A DNA stretch of 6,403 nucleotides from JBHAEC01 sp041855385 (GCA_041855385.1 JBHAEC010000122.1:1-6403), one strand, 5' to 3'; positions 1-6,250 are shown, numbered from the stretch's first letter. Numbers and translations: made by a program. The notes: generated by a model from the sequence alone, not told the origin.

Positions 1-35
1 ATATTGGTATTTCCTACATCAATCACTAGCAACAT
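1..35 (-). CDS. coaX: Type III pantothenate kinase, N-terminal fragment (cut by window edge)
   Basis: Only the first 11 codons are present. From the ATG at 35-33 the minus strand reads MLLVIDVGNTN and then leaves the window. This is the characteristic opening of type III pantothenate kinase: a hydrophobic beta strand followed by the DxGNTN phosphate-binding motif of the ASKHA fold. The family phosphorylates pantothenate in the cytoplasm, the first committed step of coenzyme A synthesis, and unlike CoaA is not feedback-inhibited by CoA. A GAGAGG ribosome site lies 6 bases upstream. The gene follows birA on the same strand with a strong hairpin between them; birA-coaX adjacency is common in Bacillota, which supports the call. 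Other ASKHA proteins begin similarly, but GNTN plus this context makes CoaX by far the likeliest. Confidence 0.85.
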   Translation of the reverse strand, partial: MLLVIDVGNTN

Positions 36-40
36 ATAAG

Positions 41-46
41 CCTCTC
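41..46 (-). promoter_or_regulatory. Ribosome binding site of coaX
   Basis: The minus strand reads GAGAGG at 46-41, with 5 to 6 bases (CTTAT) before the ATG at 35. This supports that ATG as the start. The other ATG, at 47-45, is in a different frame and soon meets a stop. Confidence 0.6.
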
Positions 47-58
47 ATAAACACTACT

Positions 59-64
59 ATTATA
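59..64 (-). promoter_or_regulatory. Possible -10 element of a coaX promoter
   Basis: A perfect TATAAT lies at 64-59, just after the hairpin that closes birA and about 24 bases before the coaX ATG. At a 17-base spacing the -35 position falls inside the hairpin stem and reads CCTCTT, which does not match the consensus. The call rests on the -10 and on the need for coaX to be transcribed beyond the hairpin. Read-through from birA is the alternative. Confidence 0.35.
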
Positions 65-92
65 CCGAAACAGCCTCCCTAAAGAGGGAGGC
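65..92 (-). terminator. Hairpin terminator after birA
   Basis: On the minus strand a perfect 8-bp GC-rich stem, GCCTCCCT/AGGGAGGC, closes a CTTT loop and begins 9 bases after the birA stop. The tail that follows, TGTTTCGG, is a poor U tract, so termination may be incomplete and coaX may be partly read through. The hairpin is symmetric, but no gene approaches it from the left on the plus strand. Confidence 0.7.
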
Positions 93-101
93 GTATAAAA
101 T

Positions 102-1082
102 TTATTTTTTCGCTACCGGGCGAATGGACACATCTCCCGCGATTACGCGCTCCAGTGCTCCATTAGCACGCCGTACAAGCAAATTGCCGTCATCATCAAT
201 ATTTTCTGCCACACCTTCGTACATTTCACCGGGGCCCTGCACACTAACTTCTTTTTCCAATGTAACGCTTAGCTTGCGCCATTCTTCAAGCGTACTGCCA
301 AAGCCTTCTTTACATACTTTTTCATACTGTTCTTCTAGTGCTTGGAGGACAGCATTAAGCACATCTCGGCGATCCGCATGTATGCCTTCTATCGCAAAAG
401 AGGTCGCTATTTTTTTCAATTCTTTCGGCAAATCCATTTTCTTTGTCGATACATTAATGCCTATTCCCATAATGATATAGTTAATGGACTCCATTGTTCC
501 ATCCATTTCGGTTAGGATGCCTACAAGTTTTTTATCTCCCACCAAAATATCATTAGGCCACTTTATTCCTGCCTCCGTTAATCCCATCTTGTGAAAGGCC
601 TTCGTCAGAGCAACTGCCGCCATCAATGTAAATTTAGGCGCTTCCATAGGGGAAAACTTAGGACGCAATACCAAGCTGAACCATAGCCCTTTTCCGTAAG
701 GAGAGTACCAACCTCGCAACAATCTGCCACGACCTGCACTCTGTTCCTCCGTCACTACCACACTGCCTTCGTCCGCTCCCGTATATGCCAATTGTTTAGC
801 CACATTATTGGTTGAAATACATCTCTCTTCATATACATATGTTCGTCCGAATTTTTTTGTGGTTAGACGCTTTTCCATCTCCAGTGGGCTAACTAAATCG
901 GGCTCTGCTAATAAACGATACCCCTTCCTGGTATAAGATTCAATTTTATAGCCTCGGCTCCTCAAAACCTTTATATGCTTCCAGATAGCAGTTCTAGACA
1001 CATTACATGCCTCAGACATCGCCTGTCCGGATATAAATTTGCCTTCGTTCTGACGGAAAAACATCAAAATCTCATCACGCAT
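102..1082 (-). CDS. birA: Bifunctional biotin--[biotin carboxyl-carrier protein] ligase and biotin repressor
   Basis: BirA activates biotin as biotinyl-5'-AMP and transfers it to the acceptor lysine of biotin-dependent carboxylases or decarboxylases. Group II members such as this one also bind DNA and repress biotin genes. Visible parts, for a 326-residue protein: an N-terminal helix-turn-helix (about 18-49, with SRTAIWKHIK); the biotin/adenylate loop GRGRLLRGW (117-125); KWPND (174-178); KLVGIL with the catalytic-lysine position at 185; and the small SH3-like C-terminal domain (about 275-319). The loop matches the Bacillota GRGRxxRxW pattern. I chose the ATG at 1082 because GAGGT sits 7 bases ahead of it. 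An in-frame ATG at 1118 would add 12 residues, but its nearest GAGGT is 12 bases away. It has its own promoter and may repress itself. Confidence 0.95.
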   Translation of the reverse strand: MRDEILMFFRQNEGKFISGQAMSEACNVSRTAIWKHIKVLRSRGYKIESYTRKGYRLLAEPDLVSPLEMEKRLTTKKFGRTYVYEERCISTNNVAKQLAYTGADEGSVVVTEEQSAGRGRLLRGWYSPYGKGLWFSLVLRPKFSPMEAPKFTLMAAVALTKAFHKMGLTEAGIKWPNDILVGDKKLVGILTEMDGTMESINYIIMGIGINVSTKKMDLPKELKKIATSFAIEGIHADRRDVLNAVLQALEEQYEKVCKEGFGSTLEEWRKLSVTLEKEVSVQGPGEMYEGVAENIDDDGNLLVRRANGALERVIAGDVSIRPVAKK

Positions 1083-1089
1083 CACTATT

Positions 1090-1100
1090 ACCTCTTTCTC
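1090..1100 (-). promoter_or_regulatory. Ribosome binding site favouring the inner birA start
   Basis: The minus strand reads GAGAAAGAGGT at 1100-1090, with 7 bases between GAGGT and the ATG at 1082. The upstream in-frame ATG at 1118 has only a distant GAGGT (1135-1131, 12-base gap). This favours the 326-residue product but does not exclude the longer one. Confidence 0.5.
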
Positions 1101-1124
1101 ATTATCTGTTCTTTTCATTCGCTC

Positions 1125-1133
1125 TTGTTAACC
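1125..1133 (+). promoter_or_regulatory. BirA-type operator half-site in the birA leader
   Basis: The plus strand reads TTGTTAACC (GGTTAACAA on the coding strand). This equals one arm of the Bacillota BirA operator, known from bio operons as TTGTTAACC, a spacer of about 14-16 bases, and GGTTAACAA. The second arm is not found at the expected spacing on either side, so this is a half-site at most. It lies downstream of the predicted birA transcription start and ahead of the preferred start codon. A wider 6-bp inverted repeat, CTCTTG (1122-1127) and CAAGAG (1145-1150), encloses it. Confidence 0.3.
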
Positions 1134-1171
1134 TCTTCATTTTTCAAGAGTGATGAGTAATTTCCTTTTAG

Positions 1172-1180
1172 ATTATAACA
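1172..1180 (-). promoter_or_regulatory. birA promoter, extended -10 type
   Basis: The minus strand reads TGTTATAAT: a perfect TATAAT (1177-1172) with the TGn extension (1180-1178). The -35 position at a 17-base spacing (1200-1195) reads GTGCAA, a weak match, which is common for extended -10 promoters. Transcription would start near 1165, giving a leader of about 83 bases to the preferred birA start (or 47 to the upstream ATG). The DNA just upstream is very AT-rich and could act as an UP element. Confidence 0.6.
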
Positions 1181-1212
1181 CTATAGAATAAAGTTTGCAC
1201 TATAAAATCAAG

Positions 1213-1240
1213 AAAAAATATATTCAAATATATATTTTTT
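1213..1240. repeat. AT-only perfect inverted repeat
   Basis: Arms AAAAAATATAT (1213-1223) and its exact complement (1230-1240) surround a 6-base centre. There is no GC in the stem, so it would make a weak RNA hairpin. Bent DNA or an UP-element role ahead of the birA promoter is more plausible than termination. It lies in the gene-free stretch 1119-1370, which otherwise holds the birA promoter, a 9-base direct repeat CTATAGAAT (1181-1189 and 1249-1257) and the ftsH terminator. Confidence 0.45.
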
Positions 1241-1322
1241 TCATCAATCTATAGAATTTCATACATCCCATGTTATTTATTTGTCTTATATATTTATATG
1301 TTCCGCTTATATAAAAAGGAGT

Positions 1323-1359
1323 AAAAAACATGCCAAAGAAAGTTTTTCCTTCGGCATGT
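1323..1359 (-). terminator. Strong intrinsic terminator of ftsH
   Basis: The minus strand forms a 14-bp stem: ACATGCC GAAGGAA, loop AAAC, TTTCTTT GGCATGT. A run of T follows directly (1328-1323). Two pairs in the upper stem are G-U in the minus-strand RNA and would be A-C mismatches in the plus-strand RNA. The stem therefore folds fully only in the ftsH transcript. It starts 11 bases past the ftsH stop. Confidence 0.92.
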
Positions 1360-1370
1360 CATTCATTACC

Positions 1371-3290
1371 TTACTCCGGCCGATTTTCCTTGCTTTCCAC
1401 TATCGGTTGCGTCCAAGGACTCTGTGGCATTTCTTTTACCACGATCCCCTCCAATGAAGGAATTGTTTCCACCGACTCTTCAGAAACGGGCTTGTGAATG
1501 CTCTTATATTTATACAGATTATCCACTTGCTCACTATCGATAGTCTCTTCTTCCAGCAACGCTTCTGCCATATTATGTAAAAATTCCATATTATCGGTCA
1601 AAAGTTTCACCACATCACTGTATGCTTCTTCTACAATGCGATGCATTTCCGCATCAATTTTTTCGGCCACGCCTTCACCATAATTGCGCTCATGTCCCAA
1701 ATTACGCCCCAAGAACACCTGTTCTTGATGTTCTCCAAACACAATGGGACCAAGCACATCACTCATGCCCCAGCGAGTAATCATCTGGCGCACAATATTT
1801 GTAATCTGTTGCAGGTCACCGGATGCCCCGCTACTAATTTCATTGAAAATCAACTGTTCTGCCACTCGGCCGCCTAAAGCCACGCGTACCTGAGACAAGA
1901 GATAGGATTTTGTCATATAGTTGCGCTCTTCTTCAGGAAGCATTAATGTATATCCGCCGGCTCGACCTCTCGGTATGATGGTTACTTTATGTACCGGATC
2001 CGCATCCGGCAGCAAATGTGCCACAATCGCATGCCCTGCTTCATGATAGGCGGTAATGCGCTTTTCCTTTTCACTTACGATATGGCTACGTTTTTCCGGA
2101 CCGAAACTAACCTTTTCACTTGCTTCTTCGAGGTCTTGCATATCTACTTTTTTCTTATTTTGTCTAGCTGCTAAAAGAGCGGCTTCATTAAGGAGATTAC
2201 TCAAATCGGCACCGGTAAAGCCCGGTGTTTTCTTGGCTATGATTTCCAAGTCCACATTGGCATCCAATTGCTTATTTCTTGCGTGTACTTCCAGAATCGC
2301 CTTACGACCTCTAAGGTCGGGTTTGTCTACAGTCACCTGTCTGTCAAAGCGCCCCGGACGCAACAAAGCGGGATCAAGGATGTCAGGCCTGTTAGTTGCC
2401 GCAATCGTAATAATTCCTTCATTGGCGCCAAAGCCATCCATCTCAACAAGAAGTTGATTTAATGTCTGTTCTCTTTCGTCGTGACCGCCACCCAATCCGG
2501 CACCACGTTGACGGCCAACGGCGTCTATTTCATCGATAAATATAATACAAGGGGCATTCTTTTTCGCCTGTGCAAATAGATCTCGTACTCTAGATGCACC
2601 TACACCAACAAACATTTCTACAAAGTCGGATCCGCTGATAGTAAAGAAAGGCACCTTTGCTTCTCCCGCTACGGCCCTAGCCAATAGTGTTTTACCTGTT
2701 CCCGGAGGCCCATACAAAAGTACCCCCTTAGGAATTTTTGCGCCAATAGCATTAAACTTGGACGGATTCTTTAAGAAGTCTACCACTTCTTGCAATTCCA
2801 CCTTTGCTTCGTCTGCTCCCGCCACGTCCTTAAAGGACACATTAACCTTTCCTTCTCCCGCCATCTTGGCACGACTCTTGCCGAAGTTCATTACTCGACC
2901 ACCGCCACCTTGGGTTTGTTGCATAATAAAGAACCAAACCCCGATAAGAATAAGAATAGGTAAAACGGAGCTAAGCAAGCTCATCCACCATGAAGGTTGC
3001 TCCGGCGGTTTTGCTTTAATGGAAATATCTTGTGTCTTCAACTGTTGAATCAGTGTTGGATCACTGGGAGCATAGGTAACAAATTCCGTTCCGTTCTTTA
3101 GTTTTCCGACAATTGCGTGATCATCGGTAATGACCACCGATTCAACATTCTTTTGATTTACTTGTGCTAAAAAGCTACTATATGTAATTTCCGATTTTGA
3201 GGTGACGGGTCCCGATAATGAATCAAATACGGTTAGCGCAGCCGCAATAATCAGCAAATATAAAAGCACATTTTTTATAAAGCGGTTCAA
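1371..3290 (-). CDS. ftsH: ATP-dependent zinc metalloprotease FtsH
   Basis: FtsH is a membrane-anchored AAA+ protease that forms hexamers and degrades misassembled membrane proteins and selected soluble regulators. The 639 residues have the standard order: a transmembrane segment (about 7-24), an extracytoplasmic domain (about 30-100), a second transmembrane segment (about 104-124), then the AAA module with Walker A GPPGTGKT (194-201), pore loop FVGV (227-230), Walker B IIFIDEID (249-256) and the second region of homology ending RPGRFDR (about 300-317). The M41 peptidase follows with HEAGH (416-420) and the probable third zinc ligand D492 in SGASGDL. The tail after about 600 is acidic and variable, as usual. 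The start is TTG at 3290-3288, supported by GGAG 7 bases upstream; the nearby upstream ATG (frame ATG ATA AGA) hits a stop. It appears monocistronic, with its own promoter and terminator. Confidence 0.98.
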   Translation of the reverse strand: MNRFIKNVLLYLLIIAAALTVFDSLSGPVTSKSEITYSSFLAQVNQKNVESVVITDDHAIVGKLKNGTEFVTYAPSDPTLIQQLKTQDISIKAKPPEQPSWWMSLLSSVLPILILIGVWFFIMQQTQGGGGRVMNFGKSRAKMAGEGKVNVSFKDVAGADEAKVELQEVVDFLKNPSKFNAIGAKIPKGVLLYGPPGTGKTLLARAVAGEAKVPFFTISGSDFVEMFVGVGASRVRDLFAQAKKNAPCIIFIDEIDAVGRQRGAGLGGGHDEREQTLNQLLVEMDGFGANEGIITIAATNRPDILDPALLRPGRFDRQVTVDKPDLRGRKAILEVHARNKQLDANVDLEIIAKKTPGFTGADLSNLLNEAALLAARQNKKKVDMQDLEEASEKVSFGPEKRSHIVSEKEKRITAYHEAGHAIVAHLLPDADPVHKVTIIPRGRAGGYTLMLPEEERNYMTKSYLLSQVRVALGGRVAEQLIFNEISSGASGDLQQITNIVRQMITRWGMSDVLGPIVFGEHQEQVFLGRNLGHERNYGEGVAEKIDAEMHRIVEEAYSDVVKLLTDNMEFLHNMAEALLEEETIDSEQVDNLYKYKSIHKPVSEESVETIPSLEGIVVKEMPQSPWTQPIVESKENRPE

Positions 3291-3297
3291 TCTATTT

Positions 3298-3307
3298 CTC
3301 CTCTCTT
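3298..3307 (-). promoter_or_regulatory. Ribosome binding site setting the TTG start of ftsH
   Basis: The minus strand reads AAGAGAGGAG at 3307-3298, then 7 bases, then TTG at 3290. The spacing is ideal, and no in-frame ATG or GTG fits as well. It therefore decides the unusual start codon. Confidence 0.75.
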
Positions 3308-3339
3308 ATCATATGTTACAAAATAAGTTTACAGGGTAC

Positions 3340-3368
3340 ATTCTAGCATATCTTATTTGTTAATACAA
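3340..3368 (-). promoter_or_regulatory. ftsH promoter
   Basis: The -35 element TTGTAT (3368-3363) is separated by 17 bases from TAGAAT (3345-3340). The -10 carries a TGC extension (3348-3346), which makes an extended -10. A T7 tract just upstream (3377-3371) could act as an UP element. Transcription would begin near 3333, giving a leader of about 43 bases. The -35 lies in an imperfect palindrome, TTGT-ATTA-ACAA, a possible protein-binding site. In B. subtilis the ftsH promoter is reported to be activated by a TilS-HprT complex; those two genes lie directly upstream here. Confidence 0.6.
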
Positions 3369-3394
3369 CGAAAAAAATCGTTATGCTCTTTAGT

Positions 3395-3419
3395 AAAAAA
3401 CTTTTCTTTCCAAAAGAAA
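3395..3419 (-). terminator. Weak A/U hairpin after hpt, possible terminator
   Basis: The minus strand forms TTTCTTT, loop TGG, AAAGAAA (3419-3403), followed by AG and six T (3400-3395). The stem has a single G-C pair, so termination is probably partial and some ppx-tilS-hpt transcripts may continue into ftsH. It begins 20 bases past the hpt stop. Confidence 0.4.
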
Positions 3420-3439
3420 TTTACACATCCGGTTAAGGA

Positions 3440-3976
3440 TTACTTATAAACTTCTTCTTTTAATATGCCTATATAAGGCAAATGTCTGAAGCGTTCTGCA
3501 AAATCTAACCCATATCCCACAACAAAATGATCCGGAATAACAAACCCTGTATAATCTACGGCCACTTCTACTTTTCTTCGTTCCGGCTTATCCAGCAATG
3601 CCACTAATCGAACGGACTTTGCGTTTCTACTTTGTAAATTGCCTAATAGGTAGTGCAAAGTGTTCCCCGTATCTATAATATCCTCCACAACAAGTACATG
3701 CTTTCCTTCGATAGGACGATCCAAATCCTTGATGAGTCGAACAATACCGGTACTTTCTGTTCCATCTCCGTAGCTGGAGCAGGAAAGAAAATCGAAAGAA
3801 ACCTCCCCTTTGATTTGCCTTGCCAAGTCTGCCAAAAACATGGTCGACCCTTTTAGTACACCTACCAGTACCAATTCTTCTCCTGCGTAATCCACAGAAA
3901 TCTTTTCTCCCAGCTGACGCACTCGTTCTTTTATATCCTCTTCCGAAATTAGAATTCTTTCTACTGCCTCATGCAT
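3440..3976 (-). CDS. hpt: Hypoxanthine phosphoribosyltransferase
   Basis: This cytoplasmic purine-salvage enzyme joins hypoxanthine (and usually guanine) to PRPP, giving IMP or GMP. For a 178-residue protein of normal family length, I see LKGS (41-44, the cis-peptide PPi loop), the flexible catalytic loop around SYGDGTESTG (68-77), the PRPP-binding signature VLVVEDIIDTGNTL (94-107), DKPERR (129-134) and IPDHFVVGYGLD (147-158). The start was set at the ATG at 3976 because AAGGAGG (3992-3986) lies 9 bases ahead. An ATG two codons upstream (3982) is only 3 bases from that site. The gene overlaps the end of tilS by 8 bases, so translation is probably coupled. In Bacillota this enzyme is a known target of inhibition by (p)ppGpp. 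A weak hairpin follows the stop. Confidence 0.96.
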   Translation of the reverse strand: MHEAVERILISEEDIKERVRQLGEKISVDYAGEELVLVGVLKGSTMFLADLARQIKGEVSFDFLSCSSYGDGTESTGIVRLIKDLDRPIEGKHVLVVEDIIDTGNTLHYLLGNLQSRNAKSVRLVALLDKPERRKVEVAVDYTGFVIPDHFVVGYGLDFAERFRHLPYIGILKEEVYK

Positions 3977-5324
3977 TATCATAGTCCTCCTTAAACCGTC
4001 CCACCATACAGTCTTGACCCATATCCTTTACCAAGGAAACAGGCTTATTCTCCCGTATCTCACAAAAAACCTTGTCAGTACTGCAAAGCCACCATAGCGC
4101 CTCTCTTTGACTTCGTGGTATTTTTTTGTCAATCAAAAAATCTTTCAGTTTTTTCTTTCCTATTATTTCTTTTTCTTTGCTATAAAGGAAAATCATGTCT
4201 CCCTTATTTCTATGCCGAACAACGAGATCTTTGCTCCACCACTCTGTCGGTATCACTACCGCATACTCATCTTTTACAGGCCATTTTTCTTTAGTCCATA
4301 CAAGAAATTTCACAGTTTCTTTAGAAGCCGTTTCAGGGACTTCCTTTTTCAAACTGACCTTAATTGTATCATACTGTATGTGAATATGCACGCCCTGCAG
4401 CGTAATCCGCCGCTCTCCATTCGCATTAAAAAGCTTCTCCACTTCTTCAATCTGAGCCATTGTAGGAAATCGCCCAAACCCGAGACAGTAATGTATAGCC
4501 TTACGCAGGATACGATATTGCAGAGGCTTAGGGTACCTAAGGTATCTCCTTTTATCCAAAACAATCGCTTCCTTCGATTGATGAATAACCGTTTTTTTAA
4601 AGGCATCCTCAGCCAACTCCTGCAAGTACGATTCATCCATCCATACCATTTTGCCTAAACGACATAATGTATCCTTAATGTTTGGGTTTATCTCCTCCAG
4701 CATCGGTAGCGTATGCAAACGCAATTTATTTCTTCTGTATGCCGTATCCATATTTGACTCATCAATGGCGTAAGGCAACCCTTTTTCATCTGCATAAGCT
4801 TTTAGCTCATCCTTACTTATTTCGAGCAAAGGCCTAATTAAATCTCCTTCTTTGGTTTTCATTCCCACCAATCCGGAAAGACCGCTCCCACGCAAAATAT
4901 GAGCTAAAATCGTTTCCGCCTGGTCATCCTTATGATGACCTAAAACAATATACGTATATTCTTCCCTCTTTGCTATATCTCTTAATCCCTTATATCTCAA
5001 ATTCCTTGCCGCCGTTTCAACAGACTGCTTGTACGACTTGGCATAATCTGCTACAGCTTCGCTAAAAGGGAAAAAAGGAATGCTCCATCTTTTACAAAGC
5101 TCCTTTACCAAGCGTATTTCCTCTTTGCTATTAGGTCGCAATTGATGATCCATGGAAGCAACCCCCAATTCCAAAGGGATAACACGACTAATCTCCACGA
5201 GCAAAGAGAGAAGAGACACTGAGTCAGGACCACCTGAGCAAGCTATTAGCAACCTGTCTTCCGCAGAAAACAAGTTATCACGGCGACAGGTTTTTAGAAT
5301 TCTTTGTACCATATCCTTGCTCAT
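3969..5324 (-). CDS. tilS: tRNA(Ile)-lysidine synthase
   Basis: TilS uses ATP to attach lysine to C34 of the CAU-anticodon tRNA-Ile, so that it reads AUA and is charged with isoleucine instead of methionine; it is usually essential. The 451 residues show the N-type ATP-pyrophosphatase domain (about 20-215) with P-loop SGGPDS (30-35), MDHQLR (58-63), GHHKDDQAET (129-138), RPLLEISK (164-171) and a DESNMD...RRNKLR segment (188-202). A middle substrate domain (about 225-330) and the TilS C-terminal domain (about 365-440, with KKLKDFLIDKKIPRSQR) follow. The ATG start has GGAG 6 bases upstream. It lies 50 bases after ppx with no visible terminator between, and overlaps hpt, so the three probably share a transcript. 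Neighbouring genes use ATA codons (for example codon 5 of ftsH), so they depend on this function. Confidence 0.97.
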   Translation of the reverse strand: MSKDMVQRILKTCRRDNLFSAEDRLLIACSGGPDSVSLLSLLVEISRVIPLELGVASMDHQLRPNSKEEIRLVKELCKRWSIPFFPFSEAVADYAKSYKQSVETAARNLRYKGLRDIAKREEYTYIVLGHHKDDQAETILAHILRGSGLSGLVGMKTKEGDLIRPLLEISKDELKAYADEKGLPYAIDESNMDTAYRRNKLRLHTLPMLEEINPNIKDTLCRLGKMVWMDESYLQELAEDAFKKTVIHQSKEAIVLDKRRYLRYPKPLQYRILRKAIHYCLGFGRFPTMAQIEEVEKLFNANGERRITLQGVHIHIQYDTIKVSLKKEVPETASKETVKFLVWTKEKWPVKDEYAVVIPTEWWSKDLVVRHRNKGDMIFLYSKEKEIIGKKKLKDFLIDKKIPRSQREALWWLCSTDKVFCEIRENKPVSLVKDMGQDCMVGRFKEDYDNA

Positions 5325-5374
5325 GGCGCTCTCCTTCCTTTTATTCTTCCTTTGCCGATCTCATATTACAAAAG

Positions 5375-6250
5375 CTAAAACTGCAGTTCATACCCTTCCA
5401 TGGCATCGTATTCACTGACCACGATATGCCCCACATCGTATGCATCCATAAAAGATGTGACAATTTCGCAACCGGCCACGATAATATCTCGCCTCCCCGG
5501 CTGCAAGCCTTTCACCTGTTTGCGCTCTTCATCCGTCATATAGCGCAAAAGCATGGTGTGTGCTTCTATCTTTTCTCGGCTAAGAACATATCCGTGAACC
5601 AGTTCCGGATCATACTCCTCCAGTTCCAAATCCATAGCCGCCAAGGTAGTAAATGTACCACCTATGCCGACAAACTCGCTGAAGGGCCCCTTTATAGGCA
5701 AAGGTTCCCAAAGGCCTCTCAACTCTTCCCATATTCGCTGAGGCCCTTCCTCACTTAGCTGCTTCAGGCGAACTGCACCGATAGGATACGATTTTGCCCA
5801 GTATACCCCCGATTCATCTCCCACGCCAACTTCCGTGCTACCGCCTCCCACATCAATAACAAGGCAGTGCTTCCCTCCGGTAGTAAATTCGGAAGCTGCT
5901 CCGGCAAAACCAAATGCCGCCTCTTCCTCACCGCTTAACACCTGTATACTTAAGTTACACTCTTCTTTTACCCGTGCCAAAAAATCATCTCTATTGGTCG
6001 CTTCTCGTACCGCTGAAGTCGCAAAGGCGACGCAACGATCAACTTGCCGTTCCTTCGCCATCACCAGGATTTCTTTTAACGCTTTAATGGTAGCTCTGAT
6101 GGCTTCTTCCGTTAATGCTCCGTCTTCCGTTCGTTGGCCAAGTCGAGTGCTCCACAAATACTTTTTTCCGTTAATCCAGCCGTTGCCTACATTCTCGCCC
6201 GCAAAAAAGCGAAGAGAATTCGATCCGACATCAATTACCCCTAATTTCAT
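5375..6250 (-). CDS. Ppx/GppA family phosphatase (exopolyphosphatase or pppGpp 5'-phosphohydrolase)
   Basis: The family removes terminal phosphates from inorganic polyphosphate and/or the 5' phosphate of pppGpp; sequence alone does not separate these. It has the ASKHA actin-like fold. Visible motifs: GVIDVGSNSLR (4-14, phosphate 1), ATSAVREATN (77-86), LSGEEEA (105-111, with the probable catalytic Glu region), DVGGGSTE (133-140, phosphate 2), GIGGTFTTLAA (195-205), VHG (218-220) and GRRDIIVAG (252-260). At 291 residues it is the short form: it ends just after the second ASKHA domain and lacks the long C-terminal HD-like region of E. coli Ppx and GppA. The ATG has AAAGGAG 5 bases upstream. It heads the ppx-tilS-hpt cluster behind a terminator. 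Confidence 0.93.
   Translation of the reverse strand: MKLGVIDVGSNSLRFFAGENVGNGWINGKKYLWSTRLGQRTEDGALTEEAIRATIKALKEILVMAKERQVDRCVAFATSAVREATNRDDFLARVKEECNLSIQVLSGEEEAAFGFAGAASEFTTGGKHCLVIDVGGGSTEVGVGDESGVYWAKSYPIGAVRLKQLSEEGPQRIWEELRGLWEPLPIKGPFSEFVGIGGTFTTLAAMDLELEEYDPELVHGYVLSREKIEAHTMLLRYMTDEERKQVKGLQPGRRDIIVAGCEIVTSFMDAYDVGHIVVSEYDAMEGYELQF

Noticed and set aside
124..480. Plus-strand open frame antisense to the end of birA
   Set aside because: Ser-rich low-information translation, no ribosome site of note, and complete overlap with the conserved BirA C-terminal half.
1125..1165. Complete two-armed BirA operator
   Set aside because: No GGTTAACAA-like arm occurs 14-16 bases from TTGTTAACC on the expected side, so only a half-site is claimed.
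1119..1370. Riboswitch or CIRCE/CtsR element ahead of birA or in the ftsH region
   Set aside because: No TTAGCACTC/GAGTGCTAA pair, no tandem GGTCAAA and no riboswitch-like conserved core could be seen. The gap is AT-rich with only a promoter, short repeats and a terminator.
4349..4636. Second minus-strand open frame of 95 codons inside tilS
   Set aside because: It is a shifted frame of tilS. The tilS frame itself is continuous and matches the family through this part, so there is no frameshift to explain.
4107..4658. Plus-strand open frame of 183 codons antisense to tilS
   Set aside because: It is full of Phe, Leu and Ser runs from the complement of Lys/Glu-rich coding DNA, has no recognisable domain or good ribosome site, and lies wholly within a confident gene.
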